Assembly (NCBI GenBank): GCA_958295765.1
Contig: CATQHB010000002.1
Span: forward strand, 2,530,091 to 2,594,090
DNA length: 64,000 bases
Reading direction: 5' to 3'
Source: an uncultured Dehalococcoidia bacterium
GTDB lineage: Bacteria; Chloroflexota; Dehalococcoidia; Lucifugimonadales; UBA3495
The notes under the pieces were generated by a model. It did not search any database and was not told the origin of the DNA. It was given only the letters and a program-made list of their open reading frames with translations. Positions 49,510-58,381 of the stretch are shown one piece after another. The position numbers and the translations under genes are program-made. Numbering within the stretch: position 1 is the first letter of the stretch; every line of letters begins with the position of its first letter.

Positions 49510-50310
49510 CTACCCCCGCAAAAACCCCCGCACTACCTCCACGAACCGCTCCGGCTGTTCTACCTCCGGGCGGTGGCCGCAGTTTTCCAGCACCTCCAGC
49601 CGGGAGCCGGGGATTGAGTCGTGGTAGAGTTGGCCGGCGCTCAGGGGGATGATGGGGTCCTGGCGGCCCCAGACCAGCAGGGTGGGCAGCCGCTTGAGGC
49701 GGGGCAGCAGGCGGGGCAGGGCCGGGTAGTGCATATAGGGCCGCCAACTCAACCGGCAGGCCCCCTCCAGCGAAGTCTCCCAATTCTCCACCTGCTCCGG
49801 CGTTGGCTCCTCCGGGCAGATTTGCGGGTACTCGGCCACCGCCGCCGGGTTCAGCAGGCTGGTGGTGATGTAGGTCTTGGCGACCACCTGAAAGATGTCA
49901 AAAATTTCCCCAGTGGGGGGCCGGACGCCGGCGGCGGCGACCAGGGCCAGCCGCTTGAACTGCTGGGGACACAGCGCCGCCATCTCCGCGGCCAGCCAGC
50001 CGCCCAGGGAAAAGCCCAGCACGTCCACCCCCTCCAGGCCCAGGTCGTCCAGCGCGCCCAAGTACCAGCCGGCCAGGTCGTGCAGGTTCATCACCCAATC
50101 CAGCTCCGGCGAGGGGCCAAAGCCCGGGTGCCAGGGGATGTAGAGGGTATGCTCCTGGGCCAGGGCCTGGTGCCAGCGCAGCCAGCCGGGATGCCCCATC
50201 TCATCGTGGAGCACCAGCAGCGGCGGGCCGGAACCGCCCTTGACCAGCATGAGTTGGCTGCCGGCCGCCTCTACCATTGTTTCAGTCCAGGCTACGGAAC
50301 TGGTGGTCAT
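49510..50310 (-). CDS. Alpha/beta hydrolase
   Basis: 266 residues of the alpha/beta-hydrolase fold. LVLHDEMGHPGWL contains the oxyanion region, and GVDVLGFSLGGWLAAEMA has the nucleophile Ser in GFSLGG. LLVWGRQDPIIPLSAGQ has the acid Asp, and ENCGHRPEVEQPERF the His. All triad residues are present. ATG with GGAGATAAGGAG upstream. It is GC-rich like the core genome and unlike its neighbours, so it separates two accessory modules and may be the older resident. Confidence 0.9.
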   Translation of the reverse strand: MTTSSVAWTETMVEAAGSQLMLVKGGSGPPLLVLHDEMGHPGWLRWHQALAQEHTLYIPWHPGFGPSPELDWVMNLHDLAGWYLGALDDLGLEGVDVLGFSLGGWLAAEMAALCPQQFKRLALVAAAGVRPPTGEIFDIFQVVAKTYITTSLLNPAAVAEYPQICPEEPTPEQVENWETSLEGACRLSWRPYMHYPALPRLLPRLKRLPTLLVWGRQDPIIPLSAGQLYHDSIPGSRLEVLENCGHRPEVEQPERFVEVVRGFLRG

Positions 50311-50375
50311 AAAAACTCCTTATCTCCGGCGAACCTTGCCGGTGGGGGATTATTGAGTTGTCAGGATTGTTACCT

Positions 50376-51227
50376 TTACCCATTCACGCGCAAGCTGAGC
50401 TGGAGCTTGTTGTTCAGGTCGCGCACAAAAGCATCTTTGGGGGGCAGCGCGCGGTTGTTTCGCATGGCATGATATACCTCGTCAACGCTGGTCGAAACAA
50501 ATCGGGTAGGGGCGAGGGCCAGCCTATCCTGATCAGGCACGATGTTATACAGCGCAAAACGGGAGGCGTGTTCCGCGGCAAACCCGTCTCTCTTGAAGCC
50601 GTATCGCCTGACTAAATCGGAATAAATATACTCCTGAATGACCCAATAACACTTGGTATCCCAAGCCTCGTACACCATGCCTTTATTCATCAGTTGGGTA
50701 ATGGCGCGCTTTATCGAATCGTAAGTGTTCATCCCAAACCGGTAAGATTCCTCCAGCACGTCCCGCCCGGCGAGGAAGTCCTGTATTCCTTGAACCAGCC
50801 TACCGGTGTCTGTAGTAGAGTCGGATTGAAATTCAACCGCTACAAAGTCGTCCACAGTATATTTCATCGGTTCGTGCCTGACTATAACGTAGTCAATGTT
50901 CCCCACCCTCGGCAGCCGGACTTCGGGAAAAACAACGGTGTTGTCCGTGCTGCCAAAATAGTGTACCGCAATGTCCTCTAAAACCCGGGAAACGCCCGGG
51001 AGCGAACCGCGTTCCTCAAAACGGCGCGGGCAAATAGCGCGAACTTCATTATTGTATTCCACTGAGCAGACGCCGAAAGGGAAGTCAATCAGACGGCTTT
51101 TCTTGTCGCATACCTGACCCCGGAACGGACACTGATGGAGCCGGCGGGCAGCTTCCGCCGCATCTGCTCGATTCCTGACTGGATACCCGAAGATTTCGGC
51201 CGGACGCCGGCCGGCATTACCGGTCAT
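50376..51227 (-). CDS. Type II restriction endonuclease, NotI-like
   Basis: 283 residues. N-terminal AEIFGYPV, then CPFRGQVC (Cys33, Cys40), FGVCSV (Cys54) and ICPRRF (Cys66) copy the NotI N-terminus, where four Cys hold an iron. The catalytic core shows NIDYVIV (Asp112) and AVEFQSDSTTDTG (Glu132-x-Gln134), the same E-x-Q form of the PD-(D/E)XK site as NotI. The rest is divergent and about 100 residues shorter than NotI, so the recognised site may differ. The start overlaps the methyltransferase end by 11 bp. Confidence 0.78.
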   Translation of the reverse strand: MTGNAGRRPAEIFGYPVRNRADAAEAARRLHQCPFRGQVCDKKSRLIDFPFGVCSVEYNNEVRAICPRRFEERGSLPGVSRVLEDIAVHYFGSTDNTVVFPEVRLPRVGNIDYVIVRHEPMKYTVDDFVAVEFQSDSTTDTGRLVQGIQDFLAGRDVLEESYRFGMNTYDSIKRAITQLMNKGMVYEAWDTKCYWVIQEYIYSDLVRRYGFKRDGFAAEHASRFALYNIVPDQDRLALAPTRFVSTSVDEVYHAMRNNRALPPKDAFVRDLNNKLQLSLRVNG

Positions 51228-53295
51228 TGGAGTTTCCTTTTATGAGGGTTTCCCAAGTAGCGCGAATTTCGGACGGGGAAAGGTCGCTGTCCAGCAGCCA
51301 GCCCAGGGTTGCGCCGCACCGACGACAGAATGTTTCGCTGTCCCCGGTATCAATCTCCTCTACTGGCTCCCAAGCTACCGGCAATTCCTCGCTGGCAAGG
51401 GCCAAAACCAGAACGCTGTCGTGCCGGATGGACTTCAAACCGCGAATATGTACCGATATAGGATGTTCGGAATATACCACGTAAGCGTTCATCAGCCGGA
51501 AGCCGGCGATCTTGAGGGCTAACGTGAGTTCGGCCCAGGCGTTGGGTTCCCAATGGTGAAAGGTGAATACCATCCGCCCGGAGTTTCGCTTCAGCACCCG
51601 ATTACATTCCCCAAATATGTCGGCAATCCCGGCGGCGAAGTTGCCGGCCCGATCCGCCGTTTTTGCAGCGACGGCAACGCCGGTTTCATCGTAGTTCCAC
51701 TCTGCTTCCTCGGGCAGCAGGCGGGTCAGCCACACCCGGAAGAAGGCGCCCAGGTCGCTATACTGTACGCTGTCATAGTACGGGGGGTCGGTAACAATTA
51801 TGTCTATCGAATGGTCAGCAAGGGGCAGGCTTCGCGAATCACCCTGGATTAGCCAGAACCGGCGTTGACCGTCGGCAAGCTCGGATTGGCTGAAAACCTC
51901 GACGCCGCTATCCGTCTCTCCCGGTATCTTGACCAACTTCCTGGCGCCGTTTCCGTCGATCCTTCTTTCCACCGGCGCCGCCGCCCATTCGCGCCCCCGT
52001 TCAATGCGGTCGTGAAAGAGTTGTTGCAGATTTCCCGATGACCTCCGCGGATTGACCGGGTTGTTCTCCAGAGCAGTGTATTGGAAAGAATAAGCGTGTA
52101 AAGCGAAAACGTGGCGAATTGCGCCGGGGCGCCGTTTGTACCAGCCTTTGTAACCACAAAGCATTGAATTGAATTCCAGGGAAGTGGATACCAGAGTCCC
52201 CAAAATGAGCTTGTTGATGCCAGTATAGTTACGCAACTGCTGAATCGCACAGTTCAGATAGAGCAATTGGCGCGATGAAAAGGTATCCAGGTATGACCGG
52301 ACGTTATGCCGCAGCAAGTCGCCGGATTTGGGGCCATTATTTACCCTGAAATCCTCCACCGGCCCGAAATCCAGTTGTCCCCGCCGCGCATCGGCTTGTT
52401 TGAGGCGAGCCAAGTCGCGCTCGCTTGGGGAACGTAAGAAAGTGCCGTGCTTTCCGCAAACGGCGACAATCGCCACCGGCACGTAGCGCGCATAAAAGGG
52501 CAGGTCAAGCAATTCAGCATACTTATGGCCGCAAGCGGGGCATTGCTTATCCGCTTTGGTAATCAGCCCCGGATTACCCGGGGCGCGCTCATCGCTGTGT
52601 TGACTTTCAGAAATCTCCCAGCTATGGGGATTAACGCGGATTTTCCGGTCGCCTTCGTGGCGTAAATCGTACTGGTCAATCTGGACCACATCCCGACAAG
52701 CGCACTTTTTACGCATCCCGTGTAAGGAATACTGGATATTTGTTGCCTGGTCGCAAGTCGGACATTCGGTCTCAAAATAATGCCCCAAGGAGGCATACAG
52801 GGCGGTAGAGAAATGCTTGAATGTATCCTGCAAATCCTTCAGTTCGGCCTCGGTGAGGGACGCCCGGGTCTGAATGATTGGAATGGGGTCAATATCGGCC
52901 CCGATGACGTTGGCGCCCAAGCGAATGGCTTCGTGTAGCGTTGTGCCGCCGCCCATCATTGGGTCCAGGATGACCTGGCCCGCCAAGCCGCCGGGGGCGT
53001 AATAGTCGGTGAGCGCGTCCTGGGGCGCAAACTGCTTGAGTATGGTGCGAAACGTGGTGCCGCAGCGCCGCGCCCACCATTTATGCAGGTAAGTATTGGG
53101 GCGAAAGAGATGTTTATTGAACACTTCTTGCCGGGAAAGATTGTCAACGAACTGTTCCGGGAAAGCGTAATCCATTCTGACGCTGAATCCCGCCTGTGGA
53201 GAGCCGGTCAATTCGTCCAATGCCAGTTGAGAGCCTTCCCGAAGGGCCGGCAGGAGTGATAGATTAGTTTCATTGGACGGATGGTGTTCGGGCAT
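51217..53295 (-). CDS. DNA methyltransferase, DUF1156-like, partner of the NotI-like enzyme
   Basis: 692 residues from ATG 53295 (AGGAG 11 nt upstream; a TTG frame reaches 53334). HKWWARR at about 71-77 is the DUF1156-type start. Motif I is LDPMMGGGTT (about 110-119) and motif IV is TDPPYYDSVQYSDL, typical of N6-adenine or N4-cytosine enzymes. Between them are zinc-ribbon-like Cys pairs (CPTCDQ, CACRD, CPACGH), and another, CRRCGA, is near the C-terminus. Upstream of the endonuclease, so methylation would be established first. Confidence 0.85.
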   Translation of the reverse strand: MPEHHPSNETNLSLLPALREGSQLALDELTGSPQAGFSVRMDYAFPEQFVDNLSRQEVFNKHLFRPNTYLHKWWARRCGTTFRTILKQFAPQDALTDYYAPGGLAGQVILDPMMGGGTTLHEAIRLGANVIGADIDPIPIIQTRASLTEAELKDLQDTFKHFSTALYASLGHYFETECPTCDQATNIQYSLHGMRKKCACRDVVQIDQYDLRHEGDRKIRVNPHSWEISESQHSDERAPGNPGLITKADKQCPACGHKYAELLDLPFYARYVPVAIVAVCGKHGTFLRSPSERDLARLKQADARRGQLDFGPVEDFRVNNGPKSGDLLRHNVRSYLDTFSSRQLLYLNCAIQQLRNYTGINKLILGTLVSTSLEFNSMLCGYKGWYKRRPGAIRHVFALHAYSFQYTALENNPVNPRRSSGNLQQLFHDRIERGREWAAAPVERRIDGNGARKLVKIPGETDSGVEVFSQSELADGQRRFWLIQGDSRSLPLADHSIDIIVTDPPYYDSVQYSDLGAFFRVWLTRLLPEEAEWNYDETGVAVAAKTADRAGNFAAGIADIFGECNRVLKRNSGRMVFTFHHWEPNAWAELTLALKIAGFRLMNAYVVYSEHPISVHIRGLKSIRHDSVLVLALASEELPVAWEPVEEIDTGDSETFCRRCGATLGWLLDSDLSPSEIRATWETLIKGNSNDR

Positions 53296-53451
53296 TGGTA
53301 AATGCGCTCCTGCTGCTGACCTCACCCCACCCAATCAATCAGGGTGGGGACAGACTTCCGGCGGTGTTGGCGGCAAGCCCAGCAGCAATGATATACGGGG
53401 GAATAGAGCGGCGCAAGCAGTCGGTAGCAGTTGGCAAGAGAGAAAGAAGGG

Positions 53452-53500
53452 TTGAGTTCGTTGCCCGTAACATTATACTGGCAGCGGCAACCAAATCTAA
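53452..53500. promoter_or_regulatory. Candidate divergent promoters
   Basis: For the plus strand, TTGAGT (53452-53457), 16 bp, TATACT (53474-53479), 43 bp before the amidohydrolase. For the minus strand, TTAGAT (53500-53495), 17 bp, TATAAT (53477-53472), which would serve the methyltransferase. The two -10 boxes overlap, so the promoters would compete. Confidence 0.45.
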
Positions 53501-53522
53501 AACCGCTTGACGGGGTGAACCG

Positions 53523-55106
53523 ATGGCCTCCTCACTGATTCGCGGCAAGCACCTGCTCAGCCCGGCCGGTTCCGACGGTTCGGCCGGTTCTACCGGCTCT
53601 GCTGGCCCAAATGCAGCTAATGGCGCCGCCACCGTGCTTTATGATGCGGCGGTTTACCAGGTGGACGGGGTTATCCGGGACGTTGGCCCCTACGCTACGC
53701 TCAAGGCCCAGTACCAGCCCGATGCGGAACTCGGCGGCCTGGACTACGCCATCCTGCCCGGACTGGTTAATTCTCACCATCACGGGCGGGGGGTAAGTAC
53801 CCTCCAGATGGGCACCTGCGACGACTGCCTGGAGTTGTGGATTCTGGCCGGTTGGGGCCGGCGGCCCTATGACTACTACCTGATGACCCTCTACACTGCC
53901 CTCAATATGCTGGAGTCGGGCACCACCACGGTGATGTACAATCACCCGCAGACGGCGGCGGCCACCCTGAAAGAGGACGTGGACGCCGTGTTGCGGGGCT
54001 TCCTTGACGCCGGGATGCGGGTGGCCTTTTCCAGCTACTTCCGCAATCAGAACCGGGTGGTCTATGGCGACGACCGGGAATTTCTGTCCGGCCTGCCGGC
54101 AGATTTGGCGACGGGCGTGGGCCGCTACCTGGCGGTTTCCGATATGACCGACGATGACTACTTCGCCTTCTTTGCTGAGACCTACCGCCAATACCATAAC
54201 CACCCTTCGGGCAAAATCCGGGTGCTGCTCAGCCCCAGCAACGTGCAGTGGAACTCGGATGACTTCCTGTTGCGGGCCAAGGAGCAGGCGGCCCGCTATC
54301 AGACCGGCATCCATATCCACCTGGTGGAGAGCAGCTATCAGAAGGACTATGGACTGCGCGCCTGGGGCAAGACGCCGGTGGAGCATCTGCAAGACCTGGA
54401 GTTTCTGGGGCCGGAGCTTTCCTGCGCCCACGCCGTCTGGCTCACCGACCGGGACATTGAGCTTCTGGCCGGGGCCGGCGCCACGGTTTGCCACAACGCC
54501 AGTTCCAACCTGCGCCTCAAGAACGGCATCGCCCCGGTCAACCCGATGCTGGCCGGCGGCGTCAACGTGGCGATGGGCACCGACAGCACTGCCATTAACG
54601 ACGATGATGACCTGCTGCAAGAGATGCGCCTGGTCAGCAAACTCCACCGCCAGCCCGGTATTGACGCGCCGGCCATCACCGCCGCGCAGGTCCTGGCCCT
54701 GGCGACGGCCAACGCTGCCGCGCCCACCGGGTTTGCCGGGGAAATCGGCGTACTGGAGCCGGGCCGCCGGGCCGACCTGGTGCTGCTGCGGCTGGACGGT
54801 CTGGAGTACCCTTACCTGGAACCCGACCTGCCGCCCCTGGAGGCGATTCTGGGCCGAGCCAAGGCGCGGGACGTGGCTACCGTTATCGTCGATGGGGAGA
54901 TACTGCTCCAGGACGGCGCCCACCGCCAGGTCAACAAGGCCGACGTGGGCCGGGAACTGCGGGAACAGCTCTCCCGCCCCTTGGAACCGGAAACTCTGGA
55001 AACCCGGCGAATGGCCCAACGGCTGGCGCCCTACGTCCAGCAGTTCTACCGGAGCCACCCGCCGGCCGGGGGCGCGCCCCATTACGTATTTAACAGCCGT
55101 ACTTGA
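53523..55106 (+). CDS. Amidohydrolase of the chlorohydrolase/guanine-deaminase type
   Basis: 527 residues. Metal ligands are seen in ILPGLVNSHHHGRGVS, HIHLVES, SCAHAVWL and VAMGTDSTAIND, as in AtzA/TrzN, 8-oxoguanine deaminase and related enzymes. VLEPGRRADLVLLRL is the C-terminal barrel. An unusual Gly/Ser/Ala-rich insertion (about 15-36, encoded by CGGTTC-rich DNA) sits in the N-terminal barrel. ATG with GGGGTGA before it. Probably deaminates or dechlorinates a heterocycle. Confidence 0.88.
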   Translation: MASSLIRGKHLLSPAGSDGSAGSTGSAGPNAANGAATVLYDAAVYQVDGVIRDVGPYATLKAQYQPDAELGGLDYAILPGLVNSHHHGRGVSTLQMGTCDDCLELWILAGWGRRPYDYYLMTLYTALNMLESGTTTVMYNHPQTAAATLKEDVDAVLRGFLDAGMRVAFSSYFRNQNRVVYGDDREFLSGLPADLATGVGRYLAVSDMTDDDYFAFFAETYRQYHNHPSGKIRVLLSPSNVQWNSDDFLLRAKEQAARYQTGIHIHLVESSYQKDYGLRAWGKTPVEHLQDLEFLGPELSCAHAVWLTDRDIELLAGAGATVCHNASSNLRLKNGIAPVNPMLAGGVNVAMGTDSTAINDDDDLLQEMRLVSKLHRQPGIDAPAITAAQVLALATANAAAPTGFAGEIGVLEPGRRADLVLLRLDGLEYPYLEPDLPPLEAILGRAKARDVATVIVDGEILLQDGAHRQVNKADVGRELREQLSRPLEPETLETRRMAQRLAPYVQQFYRSHPPAGGAPHYVFNSRT

Positions 55107-55203
55107 TTGCTGGCCGGGGGGCGGAGCGGTTAGCCGGGTATGCACGGGTTGACGGCGTTATTCCGCAATATAACCCCACCATCAAGGCAACCGCCGCATA
55201 AAA

Positions 55204-55445
55204 CCGTCGTTCCGGCGAAAGCCGGAATCCAGGAAATCCCCCGGAAAAGAGCGTGCCGGCTATCGAGGATTCTGGATTCCGGCTTTCGCCGGAACGACGG
55301 TTGCTTGGTGTTGCTATCAGCACCGGGTAGGGGCGGGTTTCTAACCCGCCCTGGCTCGGGTGAGGAACCGGTCGGCAAGGGCATACCCGTTTTCCGGTAT
55401 TCCCTTGCCGTTGAACGCCAGTGTGGGTTACAAACCCGCCCCTAC
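55204..55445. repeat. R1 palindrome and R3 facing pair
   Basis: A full R1 (55204-55300) and an R3 pair (about 55326-55445) occupy most of the 460-bp gap 55107-55566. No gene seen. Confidence 0.85.
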
Positions 55446-55566
55446 CGACCAATAATATGTGTCCGGTGGGAATACCAATACCAACAAATGTTGGCAATAC
55501 CCACCCTTTTAATCCCCCCCGCATCCTGCTATCCTCTCCCCCAACAAATCTACCCCCGGAGCCGTA

Positions 55567-55989
55567 ATGCGCGCTTTGAGCGTCCGTCAGCCCTGGGCCT
55601 GGCTGCTGGTCAGCGGTCATAAGGACATTGAAAACCGTACCTGGGCCACCCGGTTTCGGGGGCGGGTGTATGTTCACGCCGGGCAGCGGGTTATGACGGG
55701 GGATTTCCCGGAACTGCGGGCCTACGTTCACCGGGCCGGCCTGGCCCTGCCCGCCGACCTGCCCCGAGGCGCCATCGTGGGCGAGGTAACGATTGCCGAC
55801 TGCGTGGACGCCTCCGACAGCCCCTGGTTCTGCGGCCCCTACGGTTTTGTGCTGGCCGAGCCGGTCATTTACCCGGTTCCGGTTCCCTGCCGGGGGCAGT
55901 TGGGCTTTTTTCGGGTAGATGAACCGGCGATTAAGGGTTACAATGATAGCCCGGATCACCCGGATAACCCGTTGGCAATCGGTCATTAA
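55567..55989 (+). CDS. ASCH-domain protein
   Basis: 140 residues. MRALSVRQPWAWLLVSGHKDIENRTWATRFRGRVYVHAG is the ASCH/PUA-like opening (SVRQPWA, then K-D-x-E-N-R). GAIVGEVTIADCV and YGFVLAEPV follow. ASCH domains bind RNA or modified nucleosides and a few hydrolyse N4-acetylcytidine. ATG with CCCGGAGCC upstream. Followed by DUF805 genes in the same direction with a 32-bp gap. Confidence 0.85.
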   Translation: MRALSVRQPWAWLLVSGHKDIENRTWATRFRGRVYVHAGQRVMTGDFPELRAYVHRAGLALPADLPRGAIVGEVTIADCVDASDSPWFCGPYGFVLAEPVIYPVPVPCRGQLGFFRVDEPAIKGYNDSPDHPDNPLAIGH

Positions 55990-56021
55990 CACCGGGTCAT
56001 TAACACAGGAGGGAGGCGCCG

Positions 56022-56621
56022 ATGGAAACTGCGTCGGGAGCGCCGGCTAATTCGATGATTTCCTTTCCCCAAGCGGTAGTTCTGGCCTTACGGAAGTATT
56101 CGGACTTCAGCGGTCGGGCCACCCGGGCCGAATACTGGTGGTGGGTGCTGGCCCTGTGGATTGGCAATTCTATGGTTTCCGCCCTGGACGCCGCCATCCT
56201 GTCCGTTTCCGAGCCGGGGACTTTCAGCCCCTTCGGTTCCATCTTCTTTCTGGCCGTAGTGCTGCCCTCCCTGGCCGTTACCGCCCGGCGGCTGCACGAC
56301 ATCGGACGAACCGGCTGGTGGCAGGTGGCGTGGGAGGCCCTGTTCACCCTGGGCTGGATACCCCTGCTCATCGGCATCATCGTGGGCCTGATTGGCGGCA
56401 TCAGTTCCCTGCTGGGCGGCATCCCCGACCTGGTATCCACCTGGAACTTCCGGGAGTATTTCGGCGACCTGGCCTTTTCCCTCATCGTGCCAATGCTGGT
56501 GGGGTTGCTGATTACGGTGGTTCTCTATCTGGCTACCTTTGTCTGGTGGGTAGTATGGATGACCAAGCGGGGGACGGCGGGGCCAAACCGCTTTGGCCCT
56601 GAACCCGCTGCCCTGGAATAG
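56022..56621 (+). CDS. DUF805 membrane protein (copy 1)
   Basis: 199 residues with four to five hydrophobic segments. ALRKYSDFSGRATRAEYWWWVLALWIGN is the DUF805 signature, followed by LPSLAVTARRLHDIGRTGWW and VWWVVWMTKRGTAGPNRFGP. DUF805 proteins are inner-membrane proteins of unknown function. ATG with GGAGGGAGGC upstream. First of three tandem copies and the most divergent. Confidence 0.9.
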   Translation: METASGAPANSMISFPQAVVLALRKYSDFSGRATRAEYWWWVLALWIGNSMVSALDAAILSVSEPGTFSPFGSIFFLAVVLPSLAVTARRLHDIGRTGWWQVAWEALFTLGWIPLLIGIIVGLIGGISSLLGGIPDLVSTWNFREYFGDLAFSLIVPMLVGLLITVVLYLATFVWWVVWMTKRGTAGPNRFGPEPAALE

Positions 56622-56665
56622 GCCGCCGGCAATACCCGGTTCGACCTTAAAGGAGACGGAGAACA

Positions 56666-57211
56666 ATGACGGGCACCAAGCCGATGATGCCTTTCCCGGA
56701 GGCTATCAAATCCTGCTTGCGGCAGTACGTGAGTTTCCGTGGCCGGGCGACGCGGGCCGAATACTGGTGGTGGGTGCTGGGCACCACGGTGGTCAGTATG
56801 CTGCTGTCCATTATTGACGGAGTCCTTTTCGGGTTCGGGGATGACCTTCAGATATTCTCGTCCCTGTTCGGGTTGGCGGTTTTGCTGCCGGGGCTGGCGG
56901 TAACGTCGCGGCGGCTCCACGACATTGGCCGGAGCGGGTGGTGGCAATTGGTGTGGATAGTAGCCGGCATCCTGGCGGTCATACCTCTCGTTGTCGGGAT
57001 AGTGGCGTCTCTAGGCAGTATGTTCATCCTGTCCGGCGGCGAAGGCGATTTCAGTATGGCGGCTATCGCGCCTCTCATAGTCGGGCTGCTGATTTCCGCA
57101 GCCATCTGGGTCGGGCTGGCGGTGTGGATAATCTGGTGGATGGTCAAGCAGGGGCAGGCCGGCCCCAATCAGCATGGCCCTGACCCCCGGGCTTTGGATA
57201 CGCCGGCCTAG
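56666..57211 (+). CDS. DUF805 membrane protein (copy 2)
   Basis: 181 residues, same layout: SCLRQYVSFRGRATRAEYWWWVLGTTVVSML, LPGLAVTSRRLHDIGRSGWWQLVW, WIIWWMVKQGQAGPNQHGPDP. AAAGGAGACGGAG precedes the ATG. It is close to identical to copy 3 over long stretches, so the duplication is recent. Confidence 0.9.
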   Translation: MTGTKPMMPFPEAIKSCLRQYVSFRGRATRAEYWWWVLGTTVVSMLLSIIDGVLFGFGDDLQIFSSLFGLAVLLPGLAVTSRRLHDIGRSGWWQLVWIVAGILAVIPLVVGIVASLGSMFILSGGEGDFSMAAIAPLIVGLLISAAIWVGLAVWIIWWMVKQGQAGPNQHGPDPRALDTPA

Positions 57212-57322
57212 AGTAGGCCGCCAGCAATACCCGGTCAACCGGCCGGCTGCATTGGAAGGCGGTTAAAATGCCCCTACTATAAAGGCAATCCTAGTCCGAC
57301 CTTATAAAGAGGCAGAGCAGCG

Positions 57323-57871
57323 ATGACGCCAACCAAGCCAATGGTTTCCCTCCCGGAGGCCATCAAATCCTGCCTGCGGCAGTACGTGGGTTTTCGCAGG
57401 CGGGCCACCCGGGCCGAATACTGGTGGTGGGTGCTGGGCATCACGGTGGTCAGCACCATTTTGTCCATTATTGAGGGGATAATTTTCGGCTTTGGGGGGG
57501 ATTCGTTGGAGCGGCCGTCGTCCCTGTTCCAGTTGGCGGTTTTGCTGCCGGGCTTGGCGGTAACGGCGCGGCGGCTCCACGACATTGGCCGGACCGGGTG
57601 GTGGCAATTGGTGTGGATAGTAGCCGGCATCCTGGCGACCATACCTCTCATTATCGGGGTGGTGGCATCTCTGGACGGTATGACACTCATGTTCAGCGTT
57701 GAAAGCGATTACAGTATGGCGGCTATCGCGCCGCTCATAATCGGGCTGCTGATTTCCGCGGCCATCTGGGTCGGGCTGGCGGTGTGGATAATCTGGTGGA
57801 TGGTCAAGCAGGGACAGGCCGGCCCCAATCAGCATGGCCCTGACCCCCGGGCTTTGGATACGCCGGCCTAG
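57323..57871 (+). CDS. DUF805 membrane protein (copy 3)
   Basis: 182 residues, ending with the same NQHGPDPRALDTPA as copy 2. Differences are grouped in the loop after the second membrane segment (IIFGFGGDSLERPSS) and the loop near residue 115 (DGMTLMFSVESDYS). AAAGAGGCAGAG upstream. Followed 41 bp later by the DUF35 gene. Confidence 0.9.
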   Translation: MTPTKPMVSLPEAIKSCLRQYVGFRRRATRAEYWWWVLGITVVSTILSIIEGIIFGFGGDSLERPSSLFQLAVLLPGLAVTARRLHDIGRTGWWQLVWIVAGILATIPLIIGVVASLDGMTLMFSVESDYSMAAIAPLIIGLLISAAIWVGLAVWIIWWMVKQGQAGPNQHGPDPRALDTPA

Positions 57872-57912
57872 CCGGTTGCGGCCGGCCGGCAGGAGAATAG
57901 GGAGAGAGAAGG

Positions 57913-58323
57913 ATGCCCAAGATAATCCCGGTTCCCGATGACCTGAGCCGTCCCTTTTGGGACGGGGTGAATGAGCGGCGGTTGCTGCTCCAGCACTGCG
58001 CCGCCTGCGCCAAGCTCCAGTACCCGCCCCAGCCGGCGTGCCAGGTCTGCGGTTCCGCCGACGGCCTGGAGTGGAAGGAAGTGGCCGGCCAGGGCCATAT
58101 CGCCACCTACATCGTAATCGAGGACGGGCGGCTGAACCGGCGGATGCCCGACCAGCCCTACAACCTGGCCCTGGTAACCCTGGACGCCGACCCTACCGTC
58201 AACTTTTACTCCAACCTGCCCGGCCTCCCCCCCTACCAGGTTCCGGTAGGCGCCGCCGTTGAGGTAATGTTCGAGGAGGTAGCCCCCGGCCAGCTAATCC
58301 ACGAATGGCGGGTGGTGGAGTAG
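57913..58323 (+). CDS. Zn-ribbon/OB-fold protein (DUF35, ChsH2-like)
   Basis: 136 residues. A rubredoxin-like zinc ribbon (HCAACAKLQYPPQPACQVCG) follows a helical start (PDDLSRPFWDGVNERRLLLQ). The OB-fold starts at WKEVAGQGHIATYIV. DUF35 proteins partner thiolase-like or hydratase enzymes acting on acyl-CoAs, as in steroid side-chain breakdown. The expected partner, a thiolase-like gene, lies 2.4 kb downstream beyond a repeat array. ATG with GGAGAGAGAAGG. Confidence 0.9.
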   Translation: MPKIIPVPDDLSRPFWDGVNERRLLLQHCAACAKLQYPPQPACQVCGSADGLEWKEVAGQGHIATYIVIEDGRLNRRMPDQPYNLALVTLDADPTVNFYSNLPGLPPYQVPVGAAVEVMFEEVAPGQLIHEWRVVE

Positions 58324-58381
58324 GCGCCGGAACAAATGCCCGACACGGTGAGTTTGTCGGGGTATGAACCGATGGTTCAAC

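Noticed and set aside
44801-53295. DISARM, BREX or Dnd/Ssp system
   Set aside because: No helicase with DUF1998, PglZ, BrxC-like or dndCDE/sspBCD homologues are present.
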